DNA of 64,000 nt, from positions 1 through 64,000 of the forward strand of contig JAPPFP010000008.1 of the NCBI GenBank assembly GCA_028877275.1, given 5' to 3'. Below are positions 17,518-26,006 of this stretch, one piece after another. The notes under the pieces are model-generated. The model saw only the letters and a program-made list of their open reading frames with translations. It was not told the origin of the DNA and searched no databases. The DNA comes from Acidobacteriota bacterium. Its GTDB lineage: Bacteria; Acidobacteriota; Thermoanaerobaculia; Multivoradales; Multivoraceae. Both the position numbers and the translations under genes were made by a program. Each line of letters opens with the position of its first letter. Position 1 is the first letter of the stretch.

Positions 17518-19431
17518 ATGCGCCACATTCGAACGGTCGTCACGCTGCTGACAGTCGCCGCCTCACTCGCCTTGGTCGCTTCCCCGGTCCTCAGCCAGAT
17601 CCACCGCACGCCGGACCCGGTTCGCCGGGCCGACCTCCACCGTCTGGCCGAAGTGGATCGGATGGTCATGGTACCGATGCGCGACGGCGTCCGCCTCGCC
17701 ACCGAAATCTACCGGCCGCGCGATGCGCAGGGGCCGGTGCCGGCGATCTTCTGGCGCACGCCGTACAACTTCAGCCCGCTACCCGGACCGAACCTTGAGC
17801 GGCCGAGTGCGCTGCTCAAGTTCGGCCTCGACGCGGTGGAGCGCGGCTACGCCTTCGTCGTCCAGAACGAGCGCGGCAAGTTCTTCTCGGAGGGCGACTG
17901 GGAGATCCTCGGCAGGCCCCGTACCGACGGCTACGACGCGCTGACCTGGATCACCGACCAGCCGTGGTCAAACGGCAAGGTCGCCACACTCGGCTGCTCG
18001 TCGACCGCGGAGTGGCAGATGGGGCTCGCCGCGATGCGCCACCCGGGCCACGCCGCCGCCGTGCCGATGGGTCAGGGCGCCGGCATCGGCCGCATGGGAC
18101 CGTTTTACGAGCAGGGGAACTTCTACCGCGGCGGCGCGCTCCAGCTTCCGATGGCGGTCTGGCTCTTCGGCGAGCAGAACACCCAGCGCCCGACCTTCCC
18201 GCCGGAAACCAGCCGCGAGGACCTGGAACGGCTAGCGACCTATTTCGATCTGGCCGCCCAGATGCCCCAGGTCGACTGGAAGCAGGCCCTCTGGCATCTC
18301 CCTATCCAGACGATCATGGAGTCCGTCGGCGGACCGAAGGGGATCTTCGGCGAGTTCGCGGCGCGCACTCCGGACGACCCCGGCTGGTACGAGGGCGGCC
18401 TCTACCACGACGACGAACCGTTCGGCGTGCCGGCGCTGTGGGCCAACTCCTGGTACGACCTGTCCGTATCGCCAAACCTGGCGCTCTACGGCCACGTTCG
18501 CGCCAACGCCGACGAAGAAGTCCGCGAGCACCAGTACATGGTCATCGCGCCCAGCCTGCACTGCAACATGTACCGGCTGACGAACCCGCTGATCGTCGGC
18601 GAGCGGAACTTCGGCGACACGGACTTCGGCTTCGACGAGATGCTGTGGAGCTTCCTCGATCGCTTCACGAAGCCCGAGGCGAACGGCTTCGAAGACCGCT
18701 ACGCCAGGGTGCGTTACTTCCTGATGGGCGAGGACGGGTGGCAAAACGCCGACAACTGGCCGCCTGCCGGCGTCGAACCGATGACCCTCTACCTCGACAG
18801 CGACGGCAACGCGAACAGCGCCGCAGGTGACGGCAGGTTGACGGCGGACGCCGGCGACGGCGGGGACGACGCCGACCGCTTCGTCTACGACCCGGGCTCG
18901 CCGGTGCCGACCCACGGCGGCGCCTTCTGCTGCATGGGCGAACACGAGCCCGGCTCCTTCGATCAGCGCGGAATCGAGGCGCGCGCCGACGTGCTCGTCT
19001 ACGCGACCGAGCCGTTCCCCGAGCCGCTGACCGTCGTCGGATCGATCGACGTGATCCTCCACGTCTCCTCCGACGCGGCCGATACCGATTTCACGGTCAA
19101 GCTGGTCGACGTCCACCCCGACGGCCGCGCCTTCAACCTCGACGACACGATACTGCGCATGCGCTACCGCGAGGGCTTCGACCGCGACGTCCGCATGGAA
19201 GCCGGGGAGGTCTACGAAGTGAGGCTCGGGCCGCTCGCGACCGCCAACGTCTTCGGCGCCGGACACCGCCTGCGGATCGAGGTCTCGAGCAGCAACTTCC
19301 CGCGCTACGACCGGAATCTCAACACCGGCGGCAACAACTACGACGAGAGCGAGTGGCGGGTGGCCCGGAACGCGGTCCACCACTCGGCGGAGTATCCCTC
19401 GCGGATCGTGCTCCCGGTGCTTGGTCAGTAG
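17518..19431 (+). CDS. CocE/NonD family hydrolase (peptidase S15-like)
   Basis: 637 residues from the ATG at 17518, chosen because AGGAGA lies 8 bases upstream and a signal peptide follows (TVVTLLTVAASLALVASPVL). The alpha/beta-hydrolase core has MVPMRDGVRLATEIYRP, the oxyanion YNF, and a nucleophile elbow GCSST (S161); usual family members have GxSYxG, so the elbow is slightly unusual. The C-terminal jelly-roll domain of CocE/PepX starts near 400 (VYATEPFPEPLTVVGSIDV). Such enzymes hydrolyse esters, amides or acyl-peptides. The upstream ribosome site is inside the divergent metalloprotease gene. Confidence 0.9.
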   Translation: MRHIRTVVTLLTVAASLALVASPVLSQIHRTPDPVRRADLHRLAEVDRMVMVPMRDGVRLATEIYRPRDAQGPVPAIFWRTPYNFSPLPGPNLERPSALLKFGLDAVERGYAFVVQNERGKFFSEGDWEILGRPRTDGYDALTWITDQPWSNGKVATLGCSSTAEWQMGLAAMRHPGHAAAVPMGQGAGIGRMGPFYEQGNFYRGGALQLPMAVWLFGEQNTQRPTFPPETSREDLERLATYFDLAAQMPQVDWKQALWHLPIQTIMESVGGPKGIFGEFAARTPDDPGWYEGGLYHDDEPFGVPALWANSWYDLSVSPNLALYGHVRANADEEVREHQYMVIAPSLHCNMYRLTNPLIVGERNFGDTDFGFDEMLWSFLDRFTKPEANGFEDRYARVRYFLMGEDGWQNADNWPPAGVEPMTLYLDSDGNANSAAGDGRLTADAGDGGDDADRFVYDPGSPVPTHGGAFCCMGEHEPGSFDQRGIEARADVLVYATEPFPEPLTVVGSIDVILHVSSDAADTDFTVKLVDVHPDGRAFNLDDTILRMRYREGFDRDVRMEAGEVYEVRLGPLATANVFGAGHRLRIEVSSSNFPRYDRNLNTGGNNYDESEWRVARNAVHHSAEYPSRIVLPVLGQ

Positions 19432-19496
19432 TCGAGGTGTAGCCCGACTGTCGGTGCGCCGGCCTGCCATCTGTACGCCCGATGACGGGCGCACAG

Positions 19497-19560
19497 ACTG
19501 GGACGCTGGTGGCGCGGGGACGCGCCACCAGGGTGCTGGCCGGCATCCGCCGTAGGCGGA
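19497..19560 (+). repeat. Dispersed palindromic repeat, diverged copy B
   Basis: The layout matches copy A: ACTGGG lead (19497-19502), a perfect 10-bp hairpin TGGTGGCGCG-GGGA-CGCGCCACCA (19507-19530), then TCCGCC-GTA-GGCGGA (19546-19560). Stem bases differ from copy A but pairing is kept; the GGGA loop is the complement of TCCC in copy A. A further GTGCGCC/GGCGCAC pair lies just before. It lies between two convergent genes, the same setting as copy A. Confidence 0.55.
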
Positions 19561-19578
19561 ATCCGTCAAACGAACCCG

Positions 19579-20979
19579 CTACGGCTCCAGCGGAGGGATC
19601 TCCTGCGAGAACTTCACGCCCGTGATCCGGTCGGTATTGTCCGCCCTCCGCCTCCGACTTGGTGGGAAGTCCTCCGTTCGTTCGATCCACTCGTCAAGCA
19701 CCCGACTCAACTGCCGGGCAATCTGCTCCACTTCCGGTCGGCCGGCCAGGTTCACCAGTTCGTGGGGATCGGCCTCCAGATCGTAGACCTCGATCACCGG
19801 CCGCGGGGCCTCGAACAGGCGCGTCTGACCCGGCGTCAAGGTCCCCGCCTCGCGGCGCGCGGTCAGGCTGTACCAGGATGCGCTGCGCGAGGCGTCGGCC
19901 GGAGTGCATAGCGACAGTTCCGTGTAGGCGTTGCGGATCAGCTTGTAGCGCACGCCCCGCACCGTTCGGATGTGCTCGTCGCAGTTGTGCCAGTTGCGCT
20001 CCGCGAACACGTACTCGCGACCGGGCACGGTCTGGTCGGTCAGGGCGGCGGCGAAGCTCGTACCGTGGTAGCTCGCCGGTTTCTCCGCGCCGGCTGCCTC
20101 GAGCAGCGTCGGAGCGAGATCGACCATGCTGGCCAACCCCGCGTACCGAACCCCCGCGGGCGTCACGCCGGGCCACGAGACGATGAGCGGCGTGCGGATG
20201 CCGGCGTCGTACGCCGTCGCCTTGGCTCGGGGAAACGGCGCGCCGTTGTCGCTCAGGAAAACGACCAGCGTGTTCTCACGGAGTTCGCGGCGATCCAGCT
20301 CGGCCAGCATTCGGCCGATTTCGCCGTCCATGCGCGCAATCTCGTCGTAGTACAGGGCCAGGTCTTCCCGGGTCGCGGCGTCGTCCACCAGGAAGGGGGG
20401 CACGGAGACTTCCGCCGGATCGTGCGGAGGGTCTATGGCGCCGGCCGCGTACGGCCGATGCGGGTCCCGAAAGCCCACCCAGAGGAAGAACGGCCGCTCG
20501 CCCGCCTGGTCCAGGAAGTCGGGCAGGCCTTCCCAGGTCTCCTCCGAGAACCAGTCGAACTGCCGCTCGCCCGCCGGACCGTAGTGCGTCTTCCGCATAT
20601 GCCCGGTGAAGTAGCCCTCGCGGCCCAGGAGGCTCGGCAGCAGCTCAACGTCTTCGGGCAGCGGGCTGTGCAGGTCCTCGGCACCGGTGGCGTGCGGATA
20701 CCGGCCCGAGAGGATGCTGATCCGCGACGGACTGCAGGACGCCGTGGTCAGGAACGCGTTCTCGAACACCACGCCGGACGCCGCCAGCGCGTCCAGGTTC
20801 GGCGTCCGCACGACCGGGTTGCCGTAGGCGCCGAAGTCCGACCAGCCGGCGTCGTCGGCGACGAAGACGACGACGTTCGGCGGCTGCCCAGCGGCGCGGA
20901 TGACCGGCGCCGACGCCAGAAGCAGCAGACTCAGGCACAGCGGCCACCGGCGCCGCCCGGAAGAAGGGCTACAGCCGAT
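19579..20979 (-). CDS. Sulfatase (formylglycine type), non-standard start
   Basis: Arylsulfatase-family enzyme with NVVVFVADDAGWSDFG, the Cys-type activation motif CSPSR (C82), GFRDPHRPYA and FLSDNGAPFPRAK; it hydrolyses sulfate esters in the periplasm after formylglycine maturation. The annotated-style GTG at 20811 would delete the metal-binding VADD segment. The frame is open back to the TAG of the upstream gene and encodes a good signal peptide (RRRWPLCLSLLLLASAPV), but no ATG, GTG or TTG occurs there. An ATC at 20979, about 8 to 10 bases after GGAGGAG, or a CTG at 20940, is the best candidate start. A sequence error is possible. Transcribed together with repeated-family copy 4. Confidence 0.85.
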   Translation of the reverse strand: MGCSPSSGRRRWPLCLSLLLLASAPVIRAAGQPPNVVVFVADDAGWSDFGAYGNPVVRTPNLDALAASGVVFENAFLTTASCSPSRISILSGRYPHATGAEDLHSPLPEDVELLPSLLGREGYFTGHMRKTHYGPAGERQFDWFSEETWEGLPDFLDQAGERPFFLWVGFRDPHRPYAAGAIDPPHDPAEVSVPPFLVDDAATREDLALYYDEIARMDGEIGRMLAELDRRELRENTLVVFLSDNGAPFPRAKATAYDAGIRTPLIVSWPGVTPAGVRYAGLASMVDLAPTLLEAAGAEKPASYHGTSFAAALTDQTVPGREYVFAERNWHNCDEHIRTVRGVRYKLIRNAYTELSLCTPADASRSASWYSLTARREAGTLTPGQTRLFEAPRPVIEVYDLEADPHELVNLAGRPEVEQIARQLSRVLDEWIERTEDFPPSRRRRADNTDRITGVKFSQEIPPLEP

Positions 20980-20982
20980 CGA

Positions 20983-22071
20983 CTACTCTCCTCCGCCCGC
21001 CGAGGCGATCGCGTCAGCCTCCAGCAAGCGGGCGCCGCGCATCACGTTGCCGAGCGCGTAGTTCCCCTCGTGGCAGGCGTACTCGAAGACCTTGTTGGGC
21101 GTCGACCGCCACACGTACTCACCGGTCCAGGCCGTCTCCCAGACATTCGGATCCTCGACCGTGAAGCCGTAGAGCAGGTTGCCATCCGGCAGGCGCTGGA
21201 AGCGTTCCACGACGTGCAGGTCCTTCGTCGCCGAACCCAGGGCCGGTTCTTCGCCGAAGTTCGTCGTATCGACGACGAGGGTGTCGCCTTCCCACCAGCC
21301 GATCGAGTCGCCCATCCACCGGCGCTCAGCGTTCGGCGCGTGCTCGCCGCCGATCCGAACGACGCGGGCGTCGTGAACCATCTCGATCAGGATCATTACG
21401 TGGTTCCCGGTCTGCACGATCCGCTTGTGGTTGTTGTAGAGGGCCGGCAGCATCGGCGGCCCGCCGGTCGAGCTGAAGCCGAGCAGGCAGCGCTCCGGAA
21501 GCGGCCGCTGCTCCATGTTGTCGTAGGGGCCCGAGCCGTCCTCGTTCTCTTCCAGCCACCAGGCTGTGCCGGTGTTCTTGTGGCCGAACGCCGCGAACTG
21601 GGCCGCCGTGCGCGCCAGTCCGGAAGGCGTCATCTCCGGATACTGACCGTTCGGCGGATCGGTGATGATCGAGGTCCGCCACTTGCCGTCGATCCTGATC
21701 ACGTTGTCGCCCGGGTCCATGTAGAAGGCGTTGTAGCCGCCGCTGCCCCCTGATGCGACCTCGAGCCCCGGATCGAAGATCGGCGCCCCGCCGACCGGCG
21801 GCGCTTCCCGATTCGGGTCGCTGGGCCTGAAGTCCGCCTCGTAGATCTCGGCCTTGCGGCGGGCGATAGCCGCCGCCTCTTCGTCCGTCAGGGTCAGCCG
21901 CTCGCCGAACTCGCGCGGCCGAGTCAGGGGCGTCAGAGTCGCCACGTCGTAGGCGCCGGAAAGGTCCGGCTTGCCGTCGGCCCGTCGCGGGACGTCGTCC
22001 TGGGCGGCAACGGCCATCGGCGCGGCCAGGAGAACCGCCAGGCTCAGGAGAAGAACACGTTCAAGCTTCAT
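20983..22071 (-). CDS. Repeated secreted family, copy 4
   Basis: 362 residues, function unknown. Signal peptide (VLLLSLAVLLAAPMAVAAQ), ADGKPDLSGAYDVATLTPL, PSDPNREAPPVGG, RTSIITDPPNGQYPEM, ERCLLGFSSTGGPPMLPALY, HVMILIEMVHDARVVRI, WEGDTLVVDTTNFG and YACHEGNYALGNVM. The family blocks and both conserved Cys are present. The next gene downstream, a sulfatase, begins in the same reading frame directly after this TAG stop, which may matter for how the sulfatase is translated. Confidence 0.85.
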   Translation of the reverse strand: MKLERVLLLSLAVLLAAPMAVAAQDDVPRRADGKPDLSGAYDVATLTPLTRPREFGERLTLTDEEAAAIARRKAEIYEADFRPSDPNREAPPVGGAPIFDPGLEVASGGSGGYNAFYMDPGDNVIRIDGKWRTSIITDPPNGQYPEMTPSGLARTAAQFAAFGHKNTGTAWWLEENEDGSGPYDNMEQRPLPERCLLGFSSTGGPPMLPALYNNHKRIVQTGNHVMILIEMVHDARVVRIGGEHAPNAERRWMGDSIGWWEGDTLVVDTTNFGEEPALGSATKDLHVVERFQRLPDGNLLYGFTVEDPNVWETAWTGEYVWRSTPNKVFEYACHEGNYALGNVMRGARLLEADAIASAGGGE

Positions 22072-22175
22072 CCGGCACCTCCTCGGGCTTCGGTCTCTGG
22101 ATGGTGCCGCAACGCTACCACTCCCGGCTGGAGCCCGAGCGGCAGAAGACCGGGTGTGCCGCCGTGAAGCGGTGG

Positions 22176-22688
22176 TTAGCCGACCTTGTCGAGCCGGAAG
22201 TTCACCGTGACGTGGTGGTTGGCCGGAACCGCCGTGCCGTCAACCATCGCCGGCCTGAACTTCCACTGCTTCACCGCGTCCACCGCCGCCTCGCTGAGTC
22301 CCATCGGCAGTGACTTCAGGACCTCGATGTCGGCCACGTTGCCCTCATCGTCGATGAGCGTCTTCAGGATGACGACACCCTGGATTCGGGCCTCCCGCGC
22401 AAGGTCGGGGTACTGCGGCGCCACATCATGTGCCTTCACCGGCCGATTCGATTCCGGCAGCATCATGCTGTGTTGGGTACCGGCCGCCAGCGCCACTCCA
22501 ACCGCAGCGGATTGTCTCTGCTCGGCCGCCTCCCGAAGCACTTCGACCGCCGCGGCTTCCAGCACCGCGGCTGATTCCCGTTCCCCCGGGAACTGAGACC
22601 GCACCACGAAGCCGAGAGTGAACGCCACAGCGAGGGCGAGCACCGCCCCAACGATCCTGTTCAGACTTGCCGGACTTACTGCCGTCAT
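22176..22688 (-). CDS. TonB family energy-transducing protein
   Basis: 170 residues from the ATG at 22688, chosen because GGGAGGTGA lies just upstream. One N-terminal membrane anchor (IVGAVLALAVAFTLGFVV), an Ala/Glu-rich linker instead of the usual proline-rich spacer, and a C-terminal TonB domain: PQYPDLAREARIQGVVILKT, DDEGNVADIEVLKSLPMG, AVDAVKQWKFRPAMVDG. TonB proteins pass proton-motive energy to outer-membrane receptors. The short linker would barely span the periplasm. No ExbB/ExbD genes are in the window. The two TonB receptors at 31-37 kb are possible partners. Confidence 0.88.
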   Translation of the reverse strand: MTAVSPASLNRIVGAVLALAVAFTLGFVVRSQFPGERESAAVLEAAAVEVLREAAEQRQSAAVGVALAAGTQHSMMLPESNRPVKAHDVAPQYPDLAREARIQGVVILKTLIDDEGNVADIEVLKSLPMGLSEAAVDAVKQWKFRPAMVDGTAVPANHHVTVNFRLDKVG

Positions 22689-22799
22689 CTGGTCACCTCC
22701 CTGTCGTTGATCGGATGTGTTCACAACACAACCAACGAGAGAGCGACCAGATTCCGGCCGGGAGCCGGCGTGCCGCCGGGCAGCGTCGACCTCGACGCT

Positions 22800-23261
22800 C
22801 TACGGCTGGCCGGAGGATTCCCGATCGTCGTAAGGCGCGCCGGTGCCCGAGGAACCGGCAAACAGCCGACGGCCGTCCGGCAACGTCACGTCACGGCCGT
22901 TCGCCCGCGGCGCCCCGTCGATCGCCTGGTAGCCCTCGACGAGTACCTCGGTCCCGGGAGCGACCGAGTTCTTCTTCCAGCCGCGACGCACCAGGGCGCC
23001 CGGCGGTCCGCACTCGACCATCCAGGCCGTCACGGTGCCGTCGTCGTCGGTGACGTCGATGTGGATCCACGCGTGCGGGTTGACCCACTCGACCTTCGTC
23101 ACCTTGCCGCGCAGACGCACCGGCTTCGTCGCGTCGAACTCGGCGGCGAAGGCGTGGTGCGCGGCTGCCGGTTCCGGTGGTGCGAGAAAGACCAGGCTCA
23201 AGGCCAATGCAACGCCAAGAACCCAAAAGGCCACGCGGGCGAGGTACGGCTTCGTTCTCAT
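22800..23261 (-). CDS. Exported DUF6152 family protein
   Basis: 153 residues from the ATG at 23261 (AGGAGGACC upstream). Signal peptide ends at PAAAHHAF, and the mature protein starts with the family hallmark HHAFAAEFDATKPVRLRG followed by VEWVNPHAWIHIDV. This periplasmic beta-barrel-like family has no known function but is frequent next to uncharacterised secreted proteins and oxidoreductases in Acidobacteria. It lies 28 bases downstream of the VOC/repeated-family fusion gene, so the two are probably expressed together. Confidence 0.88.
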   Translation of the reverse strand: MRTKPYLARVAFWVLGVALALSLVFLAPPEPAAAHHAFAAEFDATKPVRLRGKVTKVEWVNPHAWIHIDVTDDDGTVTAWMVECGPPGALVRRGWKKNSVAPGTEVLVEGYQAIDGAPRANGRDVTLPDGRRLFAGSSGTGAPYDDRESSGQP

Positions 23262-23289
23262 GCTCACGGTCCTCCTGATGGACACTGCT

Positions 23290-25092
23290 CTACTGCGCTC
23301 CCGAGCCCGTTTCTGCCGCCGCGGCCGCGGCCTCTTCGCGGTCACGCGCCCTGGCACCGGAGAGGATGTTCGTCATCCCGTAGTTGCCTTCGTGGCACGC
23401 GTACTCGACGAGTTCGTACTGCTCGTTGTCCAGCTCGAACTCGAAGCGGCCGGTCCAGGGACGGGTCCAGACGGTCGGATCCTCGACGGTGAACTGGTAC
23501 TCGAGCCGGTTTGGACCGAGGCGCGTGTAACGCTCGGTGAGCTTCATGTTCTCGCTCGAACCGCGGTAGTTCGTGCGGCCGTTGAAGCCCGTGGTTTCCA
23601 CCACCAGGGTGTCACCATCCCAGCGGCCCTGGGGATCGCCGAGCCACTGCCTGATCCCCGGGCCGAGCGGCTCCCGCTCGTCCGTGGGCACGACGCGGGT
23701 CTCGTGGATCATCTCCTTCTGAATCGCGACAAAGCCCGGGCTCTGGCTGATCTGGAGACCGTTGTTGTAGATCGAGGGCATCATCATCCCCGGTACGCCC
23801 CGGGTGATGCAGCGGACGTAGGCGCTCAGGTCTTCGGGGCCTGCGGGCCGGCGCCTGACGTAGTCGCCGAAGGACTGGCGGGCGTTGCGCTGTCGCTCCA
23901 GTGCCTCCTCGGTGAGCGGCGGAATGCGCCCGTCCGGCGGATCGATGATCATCGCCACCTGGCGCGACGGCGCCGACTTCACGTAGCCGAGCGTCGTGTC
24001 GCGCCACTCCCGCTCGTAGCCCCAGATGCTCCCCAGAGTGCCGCGCTCGCGCCGCGCGGCCGCCTCTTCGGCGGTCAGTTCCTCGACATCGGCCAGCTCT
24101 TCCGGCCGTTCGAGCGGAATGCCGTGGGCCTTGTTGCCGGACCACATTCCCTGCAGGTCGGGGGTGCCCCAGGGCGTCCTCGGCACGACGTAAGGCTCAG
24201 CCGAGGCGACCTCGTCGGCATCCGATCCGAAGTCGGCGTCGACGCCCTGCCAGCCCGGTTCGATCACCGCCACGCGCACGTTGTCGGGAGCGGAGACGAA
24301 ACCGCGCTTCGCCTCGGAGCGGCCTCCCGCCGGCCGCTCGGGATCCATCGTGAAACGGACACCACGGTCGCGCAGGCCGACTGCCGCGGTGTCGAGATCG
24401 GCGACCTCGAAGGCCAGGTGGTCGATCGCCCGGCCGGCGCTCGGCGCGGGCCGGCCCTCGGGATGCTCCGACGCGAACAGCCAGACCTCGCCGAAGCGAA
24501 GGCCGTCCTGCACCCCGCGCAGACTCTCCGGCACGCCGCCGAAGGTCTCGCGGTACCAGCCAAGGGTTCGCTCCGGATCGCTCGCGCTCAGGTGGACGTG
24601 GTGGAAGCCCAGCGTGTCCAGGTCTTCGACCACCTCGATCCGGGTACCCCAGGGATCGAAGATGCGGCCGACCTTGAACAGGCCGGGTTCTTCGCGGAGA
24701 GTCGAACCGTCGTCGTAGCGCTGGAGGCGAACTCCGGAGCCACGCACGCCGACCGCCTCCAGCTCGGCCATCTTCTCTTCGAGATCGGCGAACGAAAAGC
24801 CGATGTGGTCGATGCCGGTGCCCTGGCTGGCGCCCATGATCGGGCCCTGGTTGAACTCGATCACCGCGTTGCCGCAGTCGATCGCCTCGGCGCGGGTCTC
24901 GATCGGCTCGCAGTCCAGGTGACGCGCGTACCACTTGACCGCCTCGCTGCGGGCGGAGGTGGTCAGTTGCACCGTCACGTCGCCGGCGGCCGCCGGGACC
25001 GCGGTCAGCCCCAGCAGGAGCGCGGCGGCAACAGCCGAAGCGCTAGGGATCGTCGCCGGTCGGGGTGTCTTCGCGTCGGCGTAGGTGGCCAT
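23290..25092 (-). CDS. VOC-domain / repeated-family fusion, copy 5
   Basis: 600 residues from the ATG at 25092 (GAGGAGC upstream), with a signal peptide (VAAALLLGLTAVPAAAG). The N-terminal half (about 40-285) holds glyoxalase/VOC beta-alpha modules: GIDHIGFSFADLEEKM, FDPWGTRIEVVEDLD, LGFHHVHLSASDPERTLGWY and AIDHLAFEVADLD. The C-terminal half is a repeated-family domain: RTPWGTPDLQGMWSG, VRCITRGVPGMMMPSIYNN, WDGDTLVVETTGF, YACHEGNYGMTNI. VOC proteins bind a divalent metal and act on small molecules (dioxygenase, isomerase, lyase or resistance). The fusion implies the repeated family works on, or with, such a substrate. It overlaps the copy 6 gene by 50 bases. Confidence 0.85.
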   Translation of the reverse strand: MATYADAKTPRPATIPSASAVAAALLLGLTAVPAAAGDVTVQLTTSARSEAVKWYARHLDCEPIETRAEAIDCGNAVIEFNQGPIMGASQGTGIDHIGFSFADLEEKMAELEAVGVRGSGVRLQRYDDGSTLREEPGLFKVGRIFDPWGTRIEVVEDLDTLGFHHVHLSASDPERTLGWYRETFGGVPESLRGVQDGLRFGEVWLFASEHPEGRPAPSAGRAIDHLAFEVADLDTAAVGLRDRGVRFTMDPERPAGGRSEAKRGFVSAPDNVRVAVIEPGWQGVDADFGSDADEVASAEPYVVPRTPWGTPDLQGMWSGNKAHGIPLERPEELADVEELTAEEAAARRERGTLGSIWGYEREWRDTTLGYVKSAPSRQVAMIIDPPDGRIPPLTEEALERQRNARQSFGDYVRRRPAGPEDLSAYVRCITRGVPGMMMPSIYNNGLQISQSPGFVAIQKEMIHETRVVPTDEREPLGPGIRQWLGDPQGRWDGDTLVVETTGFNGRTNYRGSSENMKLTERYTRLGPNRLEYQFTVEDPTVWTRPWTGRFEFELDNEQYELVEYACHEGNYGMTNILSGARARDREEAAAAAAETGSGAQ

Positions 25093-25885
25093 AGAGCAGC
25101 TCCTCGGAAAACTCGACACACTTGTACTCCAGCACCCGGACGTTGTCCTCCAGGCGCCGGTAGAGCGGCATGCGGATCGTCCAGGGGCGGGTGAAGACGT
25201 TGGGGTCCTCGAGCGTCGCCTCGTAGGTCATCGTGTTCGGGCCGGTCGGCGTGTAGCGCTCGGTGACCCGCAACGTGTCGCTGGCGAAGTTGCCGGCACG
25301 GTCGAACCAGGCCTGGCCGGTGAAGCCGGCGGCCTCGACGACCAGCGTGTCGCCCTCCCAGCGTCCGTGCGAACGGCCCATCCAACTGTCGATCGGGGCC
25401 GGCTCCGGATTCTCCTTGTCCATGTGGACCGTCCGGTTCGCCTCGGCGAAGCCGTAGACGATCATGATGTGGGTGTTGCCCTGGAGGATCTGGAACGGGA
25501 ACGGCATGTAGGTCGCCCGCGGCACGCCCGGCAGGTAGCACTTCGCCTCGGGGTCTTCGCGCCATCGGTTCTCGAAGTTCTCTTGCTGCTGCTCGCGAGC
25601 CCAGCCCTGATAGGGGATCTCGCCGCCGACGACGACGCCCTGGCCCGGCGGCATCGTGGTGAGCGTGCCGTACTCCGCCGGTCCGCCGGCCGCGTTGTGG
25701 TCCTCCAGGTTCCAGTGAGCCGTGTTGATCGCCTGCCAGACACCGTTGATATCGGGATTGCCGTCGTAGTGCCGCGGCACCGGGTCGCCCGCGTCCTGCG
25801 CCTGGACTGGCAGCACCAGGGCCGGCATGAGGCCGGCGAGCGACAGCGCCCGCCGCCATGGTCTCGATTGGCGTCGTTTGGTCAT
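25043..25885 (-). CDS. Repeated secreted family, copy 6 (diverged, short)
   Basis: 280 residues, the most diverged and shortest copy. Signal peptide (RRALSLAGLMPALVLPVQAQ), then HYDGNPDINGVWQ, the Cys block EAKCYLPGVPRATYMPFPF, THIMIVYGFAE, WEGDTLVVEAAGFTG, ERYTPTGPNTMTYEATLED and EYKCVEFSEELLYG in place of ACHEGNY. The two conserved Cys positions remain although surrounding residues changed. Its 3' end overlaps the start of the fusion gene by 50 bases in another frame. Divergent from the SDR gene at 26007. Function unknown. Confidence 0.8.
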   Translation of the reverse strand: MTKRRQSRPWRRALSLAGLMPALVLPVQAQDAGDPVPRHYDGNPDINGVWQAINTAHWNLEDHNAAGGPAEYGTLTTMPPGQGVVVGGEIPYQGWAREQQQENFENRWREDPEAKCYLPGVPRATYMPFPFQILQGNTHIMIVYGFAEANRTVHMDKENPEPAPIDSWMGRSHGRWEGDTLVVEAAGFTGQAWFDRAGNFASDTLRVTERYTPTGPNTMTYEATLEDPNVFTRPWTIRMPLYRRLEDNVRVLEYKCVEFSEELLYGHLRRREDTPTGDDP

Positions 25886-26006
25886 TTCGTCTCAGTTCGG
25901 AACGGACGGGGAGCATACCAACCGCCGTCGCCGCGCGGGCAGGCGCGCAATACACTCGGCGCTCATCTTTCAGCACCTGTCTTCCAGCACTTGGGGGGTC
26001 CCTGCG

